Source: Collinsella sp. (GTDB lineage: Bacteria; Actinomycetota; Coriobacteriia; Coriobacteriales; Coriobacteriaceae). From it: a stretch of 13,153 nt of DNA. The notes under the pieces are model-generated. The model was given only the letters and a program-made list of their open reading frames with translations, did not search any database and was not told where the DNA came from. Position 1 is the stretch's first letter. Each line of letters starts with the position of its first letter. Positions 7,131 through 13,153 of this stretch are shown piece after piece. The stretch spans positions 1-13,153 of the forward strand of contig WGSQ01000036.1 in assembly GCA_014871605.1 (NCBI GenBank), given 5' to 3'. A program made the translations under genes and the position numbers.

Positions 7131-7325
7131 CTAGACAAACAACACGTGCGCGAGCAGCGCGCAAACGCACGCCGCGACAAGCAGCGTAACCACGACCGAG
7201 ATCACGCGGTCGGCCATGTCCATGTTGGCGCGATTCGTAAAGAACCGATCTTCGGCGGCGTCGACGCGCGCCTCACGCACCATTTCGACCACCGCCTCAC
7301 GGCCATCGAGCGCCTTTGTATCCAT
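7131..7325 (-). CDS. Small single-pass membrane protein downstream of kup
   Basis: I do not recognise a family. The 64-residue product has a charged, probably cytoplasmic N-terminal part (1-40, with REAVVEMVREARVDAAEDR likely helical) and a hydrophobic segment near the C-terminus (about 42-63, VISVVVTLLVAACVCALLAHV), so it resembles a tail-anchored or single-pass inner-membrane protein. I choose the ATG at 7325 because a GGGGAGG ribosome binding site stands 5 nt upstream; an in-frame ATG at 7355 would add 10 residues with a weaker, more distant GGAG. It begins 61 nt after the kup stop codon, on the same strand, and is followed by a terminator, so kup and this gene probably form one transcript. 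A role as an accessory or regulatory peptide of Kup is a guess from position. Confidence 0.7.
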   Translation of the reverse strand: MDTKALDGREAVVEMVREARVDAAEDRFFTNRANMDMADRVISVVVTLLVAACVCALLAHVLFV

Positions 7326-7386
7326 GTTTGCCTCCCCGGCCTCAATCTTGTCCATCGAAAACCAACTCCATGCAGCCTGTCGGCGA

Positions 7387-9414
7387 CTACGGCCGCTCGT
7401 TGGGGGCCAGGCGCTGCATCTTATTCACAGCCTTAAACTTGGTGAACAGCGGCACGTACTCAAAGCTCACGTTGGAGTTCTCCAGGCCGTACCAACGCGC
7501 GGGCGTGCCGGCGGCGCGGCGGATGATGTACTTGAGCGTGATGGCCGTACGCTCGCTCGGCTCCACATCGCTTTCGGGCGCCAGAAGCTTACGGATCAGG
7601 ACGAACTTGAACGTGCCGATGTTACCCGGATCCTTGTAGACCGAATAGTCATGCGTCTGCGGCGGCAGCTCGCCGGTGGCAGCCAGGTCCTGAACGACCT
7701 GACGCAGGTAGGCATTGACGCGCTGGTTGATCTTGTAGCCCAGGTACAGATGCACACGGAACACGTAGTCGGTGCCGAACGTCTCGACCGAATAGGCAAA
7801 GGTGTGCGGTTCGTCCATGGTCTCGACGTTCACAAACCACCAGGCGTGGGCACGCTTGGGATGCTTGTCCAAGATCGAGTAGACGATATCGCGGTCGATG
7901 TAGTCGGTATGGGTGTCCTTGGTCAGGTACACGACGTTGTCGCTCATGCGCTCATAGCGATCGTCGTCGCGCAGGCGCTTGAGCTGCGGCAGGTAGCTGC
8001 GCAGCGGCAGCAGCGTAAACTGGCGCTGCTCGACCGCCGTGCCGTTGTACCAGCACACCATAATGCCCATGATGAGTGCAGCCATGAGGATGGTGAAGTA
8101 GCCGCCGTGGAAGAACTTGGTGAGCGAGCTCACGAAGAAGAAGCCTTCGAGCAAAAGGAAGAAGGCCGCGAAGATCCACGGAGCAACCTTGAGCTTGCGC
8201 TCCTCGTGCAGGTAGAAGAAGAGCAGCAGCGTGGTGCACATCATAGTCAGCGTAATGGCAAGGCCGTAGGCGGCTTCCATATGCGCCGAGTTCTGGAACA
8301 GCAGCACCACGATGACGCAGCCGACAAGCATGACGTTGTTGACCATGGGGATGTAGAGCTGGCCCTTGGTCTCGGCAGGGTAGAAGACCTGCATGTGCGG
8401 CATGAGGTCCAGGCGGCTGGCCTCGGACACCAGCGAGAATGCGCCGGTGATGAGCGCCTGCGAGGCAATGATGGCCGCGACGGTGGAAAGGCCTACGGCA
8501 AACGGGCGCAGGCCCGGGGCGAGCATCTGGTAGAACGGGTTGAGATCGGCAATGCCCATGAGCTCGGGGTTGGCAGCGTTGTTCATAAGCCAAGCGCCCT
8601 GGCCCATATAGGAAAGCAGCAGGCAGCACTTAACGAACGGCCAGGTAGCGTAGATGTTGCCGCGGCCGACGTGGCCCATGTCGGAGTAGAGCGCCTCGGC
8701 ACCGGTGGTGGCGAGGAAGCAGCTGCCCAGAATCATGATGCCCGCGTGGTTGTTGGGGCTCAGCAAAAAGGCGATGCCGCGCACCGGGTTGAGACACAGC
8801 AGCACGGCGGGGTGCTGGAAGACAAAGAACAGACCCGTGCCGCCCAGGAACAGGAACCACAGCGTCATGATGGGGCCAAAGGCGTGACCGATCTTGGCCG
8901 TACCGATGCGCTGTACCAAGAAGAGCGCGATGATGATGGCGAGCGTAATGGCGACGACGCGGCCTTGGTCATCGCCCAGCACGGCATGGACCGCCGGGAT
9001 GGTGCGCAGGCCCTCGATGGCCGTGGTAACGGTAACGGCCGGCGTCAGGATGCCGTCGGCGAGCAGCGCGGCGCCACCCAGCATGGCGGGGATGATGAGC
9101 CATTTACCGCAGCGCTTAACCAAGCTGTACAGGGCAAAGATGCCGCCCTCACCATGGTTATCGGCGCGCAGCGAGATGAGCACATACTTGATAGTGGTCA
9201 GCAACGTGACCGTCCACACGACAAGGGAGAGCGCGCCGAGCACGAACTCCTCCGTGACGCTTCCGATGCCGCCGTTGCCGGCAACGAGCGCCTTGGTTAC
9301 ATACATGGGGCTGGTGCCGATATCGCCGTACACCACGCCTAGCGTGACGAGCATCGCCGAGATGCTCACAGGAATCGCAGCGTGCGAGGCTGCCTCCTTG
9401 GCCTTTTGTTCCAT
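7387..9414 (-). CDS. kup: KUP/HAK family low-affinity potassium transporter
   Basis: This 675-residue polytopic inner-membrane protein belongs to the KUP (Trk-independent K+ uptake) family; E. coli Kup has 622 residues. It imports potassium, probably with protons. Family motifs are GVVYGDIGTSP (26-36), RADNHGEGG (83-91), ADGILTPA (119-126) and TGAEALYSDMGHVG (237-250). About twelve hydrophobic segments fill residues 15 to 455, followed by a cytoplasmic C-terminal region (about 460-675) rich in charged residues. The ATG at 9414 is chosen because GGGAGG lies 10 nt upstream; an in-frame TTG at 9432 would place this site inside the gene. It is the first gene of the minus-strand potassium cluster, with a likely -10 box at 9450-9455. 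No c-di-AMP riboswitch fits in the short leader. The sequence looks complete and ordinary. Confidence 0.95.
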   Translation of the reverse strand: MEQKAKEAASHAAIPVSISAMLVTLGVVYGDIGTSPMYVTKALVAGNGGIGSVTEEFVLGALSLVVWTVTLLTTIKYVLISLRADNHGEGGIFALYSLVKRCGKWLIIPAMLGGAALLADGILTPAVTVTTAIEGLRTIPAVHAVLGDDQGRVVAITLAIIIALFLVQRIGTAKIGHAFGPIMTLWFLFLGGTGLFFVFQHPAVLLCLNPVRGIAFLLSPNNHAGIMILGSCFLATTGAEALYSDMGHVGRGNIYATWPFVKCCLLLSYMGQGAWLMNNAANPELMGIADLNPFYQMLAPGLRPFAVGLSTVAAIIASQALITGAFSLVSEASRLDLMPHMQVFYPAETKGQLYIPMVNNVMLVGCVIVVLLFQNSAHMEAAYGLAITLTMMCTTLLLFFYLHEERKLKVAPWIFAAFFLLLEGFFFVSSLTKFFHGGYFTILMAALIMGIMVCWYNGTAVEQRQFTLLPLRSYLPQLKRLRDDDRYERMSDNVVYLTKDTHTDYIDRDIVYSILDKHPKRAHAWWFVNVETMDEPHTFAYSVETFGTDYVFRVHLYLGYKINQRVNAYLRQVVQDLAATGELPPQTHDYSVYKDPGNIGTFKFVLIRKLLAPESDVEPSERTAITLKYIIRRAAGTPARWYGLENSNVSFEYVPLFTKFKAVNKMQRLAPNERP

Positions 9415-9449
9415 AAGCCGGTTTCCTCCCAACTTTAACGTTCGAGGGG

Positions 9450-9455
9450 ATTATA
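9450..9455 (-). promoter_or_regulatory. Candidate -10 box of the kup promoter
   Basis: On the minus strand these bases read TATAAT, a perfect -10 hexamer 35 nt upstream of the kup start codon. The upstream DNA is AT-rich (TTAAAA at 9471-9476, 15 nt away; CATTAA at 9473-9478, 17 nt away) but contains no good -35 box. The implied leader is about 30 nt. Confidence 0.5.
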
Positions 9456-9537
9456 GGTAATCGGCCCATGTTTTAATGCACTGTTTTCCCAGCTAGATAA
9501 AGATTTATACAGTCTTTAGGCCACCGCGGCGATATGG

Positions 9538-9570
9538 AATGTGACAAAGGGGCTGTCCCTTTGTCACATT
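9538..9570. repeat. 14-bp perfect inverted repeat downstream of the nitroreductase gene
   Basis: Arms AATGTGACAAAGGG (9538-9551) and CCCTTTGTCACATT (9557-9570) are perfectly complementary around a 5-nt loop GCTGT. The element starts two bases beyond the nitroreductase stop codon. There is no T-run on either side, so it is not a textbook intrinsic terminator, although the stem could protect the mRNA end or aid termination. Its core ACAAAGGGGCTGTCCC (9544-9559) nearly matches the minus-strand core ACAAAGGTGCCTGTCCC at 7061-7077, pointing to a repeat family. Confidence 0.75.
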
Positions 9571-9572
9571 CG

Positions 9573-10421
9573 TCATTTTCCAAGCCAATTTTTGAACCAC
9601 CACTCCATGGAGCGGCTCATCTCGGCCATAAAGGGACTCGTGTGCTTGCGGGTATAGATGTCCACGACGCGCTCGCCCACCTCGCGGGCATGCGGACGGA
9701 ACATCGCGTCCATCTCGGCCACCTGCGCGTCCATGGTCGCAGCATCGGCGCGGCAGTAGCGCTCCTCGTGCACCAGGTTCACCACGGGATGCGCAATGGC
9801 CGGGCGCTCCTTGCGGGGCGTGCCGATGATGAGCATCGACAGCGGCATGGTATAGGGCGGCAGATCCAGCAGCTCGGCCACTTCCTCGGCATTCTCGACG
9901 ATATCACCGATGTAGCAGCTCCCCAGGCCCAGGGCCTCGGCGGCAACCACGGCGTTTTGCGCGGCGATCACGGCGTCCTGGGCCGCGATGGCAAAGTCGC
10001 CCAGACCTGGTGCACGACGGGGCGCCTTGCCCGTGCGCTCGACAAACTCGGGCTCAAAGCAGCCCACGTGCTCAAACAGATCGATCCACTTGGCATAATC
10101 GACCACAAATATTAGTGCCCAGGGCGCCTTGGCGATCATGGGCTGGTGGTCGCACAGGTCGGCCAGACGGTCGAGCGTAGCCTGCTCACGAATGCTCACG
10201 ATGGAATACATCATCATGGCGCCCGCCGACGGCGCGCGACTCGCCGCATGCAGAATCGCCGCCCGCTGCTCGTCGGTCACCGCCACGGGACGGTCGTCGT
10301 CATCACGCGCGAAGGCACGCGTGGAGGAACGGTGCTCCAACGTGTCCAGCACCGCATTGCCCGTGGTCTCGACCGGATAGCCACACGTATCCACAGCCTT
10401 GGTGCAAACCTGCTCGTTCAT
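9573..10421 (-). CDS. Nitroreductase-family NAD(P)H:flavin oxidoreductase
   Basis: This 282-residue cytoplasmic protein has the nitroreductase fold signatures: HRSSTRAF (30-37), which binds the FMN phosphate, ASRAPSAG (60-67), and AEALGLGSCYIGDI (161-174) on the second FMN-binding helix. Such enzymes use FMN and NAD(P)H to reduce nitro compounds, quinones, flavins or other electron acceptors; the natural substrate is unknown. The length and C-terminal extension (about 205-282, with conserved-looking HPV at 211-213) are closer to the NfsA/FRP branch than to short BluB or NfsB forms. The ATG at 10421 has GAGGATGAGG just upstream. The gene lies upstream of kup on the same strand but is separated by a palindrome and kup's own -10 box, so I treat it as a separate unit, divergent from the LtaS-like gene. 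Confidence 0.88.
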   Translation of the reverse strand: MNEQVCTKAVDTCGYPVETTGNAVLDTLEHRSSTRAFARDDDDRPVAVTDEQRAAILHAASRAPSAGAMMMYSIVSIREQATLDRLADLCDHQPMIAKAPWALIFVVDYAKWIDLFEHVGCFEPEFVERTGKAPRRAPGLGDFAIAAQDAVIAAQNAVVAAEALGLGSCYIGDIVENAEEVAELLDLPPYTMPLSMLIIGTPRKERPAIAHPVVNLVHEERYCRADAATMDAQVAEMDAMFRPHAREVGERVVDIYTRKHTSPFMAEMSRSMEWWFKNWLGK

Positions 10422-10634
10422 CGCCTCATCCTCGCTAATTCTTTAAGAAGCCTTTACGTTTCCGTGTAATTCCCGTCCATTATCGCGCAGGTCGCCACTA
10501 CATTGCGTCACACCGCCACACGTGCGCGTTAATATGGCTGGTTGTTGTGCGCAGCCACCAATTGCAGCGCATATCTTGGTAACAATCGGGTAAACCCCCG
10601 CTTTCGTACGTTTTAGTTTGTGAGGAGTCTCAGC
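10422..10634. promoter_or_regulatory. Divergent promoter region of the nitroreductase and LtaS-like genes
   Basis: The 213-bp gap must hold two outward promoters. On the minus strand GATAAT (10479-10484) is a fair -10 box for the nitroreductase gene. On the plus strand TAATAT (10530-10535) is a possible -10 for the LtaS-like gene; TTGCGT at 10503-10508 is too far away (21 nt) to be a good -35. A 6-bp hairpin TGGCTG/CAGCCA (10535-10540 with 10552-10557) would lie near the start of that transcript, leaving a leader of about 95 nt. GAGGAG at 10622-10627 is the ribosome binding site of the LtaS-like gene. No known riboswitch was recognised. Confidence 0.35.
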
Positions 10635-12935
10635 ATGTTCGCTGCCGCCATCTCGCTCGTCGGTCTTGCGGCGACCGTCTACCTTGTCTTGCGCGAGGCC
10701 AAGGCCATTCGCGCTCAGTCGGGCACCGTTGCCAAAAGCGCTCTTGGGTGGAGCGTCGCCTTCGGCCTGTTCCAGGTCTTTTTGACCATTTGGGGCGCCA
10801 TTGGCCTCGTCGCCCAAAACGAGCCGCTCGCCTTTGTGATGCTCATCCTGACCAACGCCATCCTCACCGGCTGCGCTTGGGCCAGCATCGCACGCGACCG
10901 CATCGCCCCGCGCGTCTTTGCGTTCGCCGCGCCCGACGCCCCCGCTCCCACCGGCAAGCTCGCCCGCCTGCGCGGCGCCTTTGTGGGCAAGCCACTCGTC
11001 GCCGCCGTGCTGTGCCTGCTGCTCGCCGGCGTCTTTGCGCTGCTAGGCATGGAGGTATCGTCCAACCACGACTTTACCTGGGTCTACCCCCTGTGCATCC
11101 TGCTCGAGTGGGCCATCATCACCACGCTCATGACCGGCCTGTTCTTCCTGTTCCAGCGCCACGGCGCAGCTCCCGCGGTCCTGGCCCTTGCCCTCTTTGT
11201 CCTGGGCATTGCCGAGTTCTTCGTCATCACGTTTAAATCCATGCCCATCCAGCCGGGCGACCTTTCGGCCATCTCCACCGCCGCCGCGGTCGCCGGCACC
11301 GGCTACACCTTCTCGATCTCACTGTTCTGCGTGCTGTCCATGGGCTTTACCGCCATCGCCATGCTGCTGTGCGAGTACGCCGGCCTGGTGGCACCGCACC
11401 GTCAGAAGGGCGCCGCCAACGCCAAGCGCATGCTGCTCACCAACCTGCTCGTCGCCGTGCTGTGCCTGGGCGGTGTGACCGCACACGTCACGCTCATCGA
11501 CTACTACAACACCCTCGGCATCACCGTCTACACCTGGCGCCCGCTCGAGAGCTACTGGCGCGAGGGCTACCTGCCCGCTTTCATTAGCGCAGCGCAGTCC
11601 ATCAAGCCGCCCAAACCCGCCGACTACTCCGTCGACGATGCCAAGGCCACGCTCAAAAAGTACGCCAAGGCCTACGACAAGTCCGACGCGGCCAAGAGCG
11701 ACGAGCGCGCCGCCGCAAAGGAGCAGTTCGACAGCGAGAAGCCCACGGTCATCGCCATCATGAACGAGACCTTCTCGGATCTTTCGATCTACCAGAACAT
11801 GCGCGCCGGCTACGAAGGCCCGCAGTACTTTAAGAACCTGTCCAACTGCCTCAGCCGCGGCAAGCTCTACGTGAGCGCCTACGGCGGCGGCACCGCCAAT
11901 ACCGAGTTTGAGTTTATGACCGGCAACTCCATGGCCAACCTGGGCTCGGGCGTGTACCCCTACACCATCTACAACATGGAAACGACCGGGAACCTGGCAG
12001 AGCAGTTCAAGTCGCTCGGATATTCCACCACGGCCATGCACCCCAACCACGCCACCAACTGGAACCGCGAGAACGTCTACAAGGACTTTGGCTTTGACCA
12101 GTTCCTGTCTATCAACGATTTCCAGGGCGCCGATACCCTGCGCGGCATGGTGACCGACCAGGCTACCTACGACAAGATTCTTGAGATGCTCAACCAGAAC
12201 GCCGATCCGCAGCTTATCTTCGACGTGACCATGCAGAACCACTCGGGCTACGATACGGGCCTGCTGCCGGTCGACAAGCAGATGCACCTGAATATCGACA
12301 CGACCGATCTGGACGCCAAGACCGTCGAGGACGGCACGCTCTCCGATGTCGACGAGTACGTCTCGTGCATCGAGCAGTCCGACCAGGCGCTGCGCTACTT
12401 CCTCAACGCCCTGAGCAAGCTCGACCGTAAGGTGGTCGTGGTGTTCTGGGGCGACCACCAGCCGTTCTTCCCGTCCAAGTTCAATGACAAGTGGTTTACC
12501 GGTGAGGACGATGCCACGCACCAGGAACGTCTGTGGCAGACCGACTACATCATCTGGGCCAACTACGACGTTGCCGGCTGCGACCAGACGAGTGAGGTCG
12601 ACGACCTGTCCACCAACTACCTGTCCACGCAGCTTATGCAGCTGATTGGCGCCCCGCTGACTGACTACCAGAAAGCGCACATGACGCTGCGCGAGTCGCT
12701 GCCCGCTATCAACTCCGTGGGCTACGAGGACGCCAGCCTGCGCTGGGCGCTCTCCTCCAACGTCACCGGTGACGACGACGCCGCCGCGGCTGCCGCCAAG
12801 GCACGCGAGGATTACGCCAAGATGCAGTACTACGAGATGTTCCGCGACGGCAAGAACGTCTACACGGAGCACTTCCAGACCGAGGCCAACGAGACCGACC
12901 CCAACCTGGCACCGGGTACGACCAAGATCAAGTAG
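10635..12935 (+). CDS. LTA synthase superfamily membrane enzyme (LtaS/MdoB-like sulfatase fold)
   Basis: This 766-residue protein joins an N-terminal membrane domain to an extracellular alkaline-phosphatase/sulfatase-fold domain, as in lipoteichoic acid synthase, which polymerises glycerol phosphate from phosphatidylglycerol on the outer membrane face. The LtaS active-site pattern is complete: E378 (MNETF), nucleophile T420 (GGGTANTEFE), H469 with W476 and R478 (WNRE), H536 (QNHSGY), and D607-H608 (WGDHQP), with spacings close to S. aureus LtaS. I count about eight hydrophobic segments (1-19, 37-60, 64-83, 121-139, 148-173, 179-200, 223-248, 266-289), more than the five of staphylococcal LtaS. 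The Lys/Asp-rich stretch at 335-370 resembles the linker before the catalytic domain, and an Asp/Ala-rich region (713-725) lies in the tail. The ATG at 10635 has GAGGAG 7 nt upstream; the in-frame GTG at 10620 overlaps that site. The exact phospho-polymer is unknown. Confidence 0.9.
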   Translation: MFAAAISLVGLAATVYLVLREAKAIRAQSGTVAKSALGWSVAFGLFQVFLTIWGAIGLVAQNEPLAFVMLILTNAILTGCAWASIARDRIAPRVFAFAAPDAPAPTGKLARLRGAFVGKPLVAAVLCLLLAGVFALLGMEVSSNHDFTWVYPLCILLEWAIITTLMTGLFFLFQRHGAAPAVLALALFVLGIAEFFVITFKSMPIQPGDLSAISTAAAVAGTGYTFSISLFCVLSMGFTAIAMLLCEYAGLVAPHRQKGAANAKRMLLTNLLVAVLCLGGVTAHVTLIDYYNTLGITVYTWRPLESYWREGYLPAFISAAQSIKPPKPADYSVDDAKATLKKYAKAYDKSDAAKSDERAAAKEQFDSEKPTVIAIMNETFSDLSIYQNMRAGYEGPQYFKNLSNCLSRGKLYVSAYGGGTANTEFEFMTGNSMANLGSGVYPYTIYNMETTGNLAEQFKSLGYSTTAMHPNHATNWNRENVYKDFGFDQFLSINDFQGADTLRGMVTDQATYDKILEMLNQNADPQLIFDVTMQNHSGYDTGLLPVDKQMHLNIDTTDLDAKTVEDGTLSDVDEYVSCIEQSDQALRYFLNALSKLDRKVVVVFWGDHQPFFPSKFNDKWFTGEDDATHQERLWQTDYIIWANYDVAGCDQTSEVDDLSTNYLSTQLMQLIGAPLTDYQKAHMTLRESLPAINSVGYEDASLRWALSSNVTGDDDAAAAAAKAREDYAKMQYYEMFRDGKNVYTEHFQTEANETDPNLAPGTTKIK

Positions 12936-12954
12936 CAGCGCGTCTTAACTGGTT

Positions 12955-13085
12955 CGTCTGCCCGGCGACGCGGAACGTAAGGTTCCCTGCTCGGACAGTC
13001 CTGCGCAAGACGGAGGCCACATTAAGTGGCCTCCTTTGCGTGCGGAGCTCGCGATGAACCTTACATACCTCCGCCCGGACAGACG
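12955..13085. repeat. Imperfect ~130-bp palindromic element after the LtaS-like gene
   Basis: The left half and the reverse complement of the right half align in several blocks: CGTCTG(C/T)CCGG at the outer ends (12955-12965 and 13075-13085), GTAAGGTTC / GAACCTTAC (12977-12985 and 13056-13064), GCAA / TTGC near 13005 and 13037, and GGAGGCCAC / GTGGCCTCC at the centre. Local alternative stems also exist, such as GGAAC/GTTCC (12972-12986). No protein is recognised. It may be a dispersed palindromic repeat or a structured RNA; the central part also acts as a terminator candidate. Confidence 0.55.
13012..13037 (+). terminator. Probable terminator of the LtaS-like gene
   Basis: Perfect 9-bp arms GGAGGCCAC (13012-13020) and GTGGCCTCC (13026-13034) enclose a 5-nt loop ATTAA, followed by only three T residues and then GCG. 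It lies 76 nt after the LtaS-like stop codon. The stem is strong but the T-run is short. It is also the centre of the larger palindrome, so the terminator role is probable rather than certain. Confidence 0.6.
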
Positions 13086-13153
13086 CCCTGTTGTTGGAGC
13101 GTGGCTTGTCTTGGGTGTATCGCCGAACATATATAAGTTGAAGGCCACGTTAT

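Noticed and set aside
5329..7134. A 601-codon open frame on the plus strand opposite the KdpD-like kinase
   Set aside because: Same pattern: the minus strand has a full set of kinase motifs, while the plus-strand product is Arg/His-rich low-complexity and matches no family.
7216..9342. A 708-codon open frame on the plus strand opposite kup
   Set aside because: It lies entirely antisense to a well-conserved KUP transporter; its product is rich in His, Arg, Gln, Glu and Val with no domain. Long antisense frames are common in GC-rich genes.
9415..9572. A c-di-AMP (ydaO-type) or other riboswitch ahead of kup
   Set aside because: Such riboswitches regulate potassium transporters in some bacteria, but the probable transcript start leaves a leader of only about 30 nt, and the only sizeable hairpin is the simple palindrome at 9538-9570 upstream of the -10 box.
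11319..12872. A 517-codon open frame on the minus strand opposite the LtaS-like gene
   Set aside because: Antisense to the catalytic domain with all active-site residues; the product is Val/Gly/Leu/His-rich without motifs or a good ribosome binding site.
12951..13000. A tRNA or T-box because of GGTTCG and GGAAC-type motifs
   Set aside because: No cloverleaf, acceptor stem or T-box antiterminator sequence can be formed around these bases; they fit the larger inverted repeat instead.
12945..13148. A possible 67-residue minus-strand protein at the right edge
   Set aside because: It overlaps the terminator hairpin and palindromic element, has Ser/Arg/Gly-rich composition and no clear ribosome binding site. 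The symmetry of the DNA explains its content better than coding does.

Overview
The window is dense, GC-rich bacterial DNA: eight clear protein-coding genes with short intergenic gaps, most of which carry hairpins. High GC, good Shine-Dalgarno sites, the mix of genes (KUP, KdpDE-like pair, fused RlmKL, LtaS-like enzyme) and the style of the intergenic palindromes suggest an actinobacterium of the class Coriobacteriia, perhaps Collinsella. This assignment is inference from overall character; no rRNA or marker gene is present to prove it.

Left part (1-2014): after an unassigned edge and a strong minus-strand terminator come two minus-strand metabolic genes, a small transaldolase / fructose-6-phosphate-aldolase-type enzyme and a Cof-type HAD phosphatase. 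A 75-bp divergent promoter region separates the HAD gene from a plus-strand gene for a fused 23S rRNA methyltransferase of the RlmKL type (2015-4582). Its C-terminal RlmK half looks intact, but the N-terminal RlmL half has lost its NPPY catalytic motif and has a degraded SAM-binding loop. This is the most notable protein-level oddity in the window.

Middle part (4583-9570): a minus-strand potassium cluster. In transcription order it holds a KUP potassium transporter, a 64-residue single-pass membrane protein, a Rho-independent terminator, a short KdpD-like histidine kinase that lacks the usual N-terminal KdpD/Usp sensory half, and a KdpE-like response regulator whose GTG start lies 4 nt beyond the kinase stop. 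No kdpFABC genes are visible. The natural reading is that the two-component pair has been redeployed beside Kup, with the small membrane protein as a possible partner. Two intergenic palindromes in this part share a core sequence, and a third, unrelated 66-nt inverted repeat closes the cluster.

Right part (9571-13153): a minus-strand nitroreductase-family flavoenzyme, a 213-bp divergent intergenic region, and a plus-strand polytopic membrane enzyme of the LtaS (lipoteichoic acid synthase) superfamily with all recognisable catalytic residues. The window ends in a roughly 130-bp imperfect palindrome whose centre is a terminator-like hairpin.

I did not find a CRISPR array, tRNA, rRNA, transposase, phage gene or defence system. 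No stretch over 300 bases lacks a gene.
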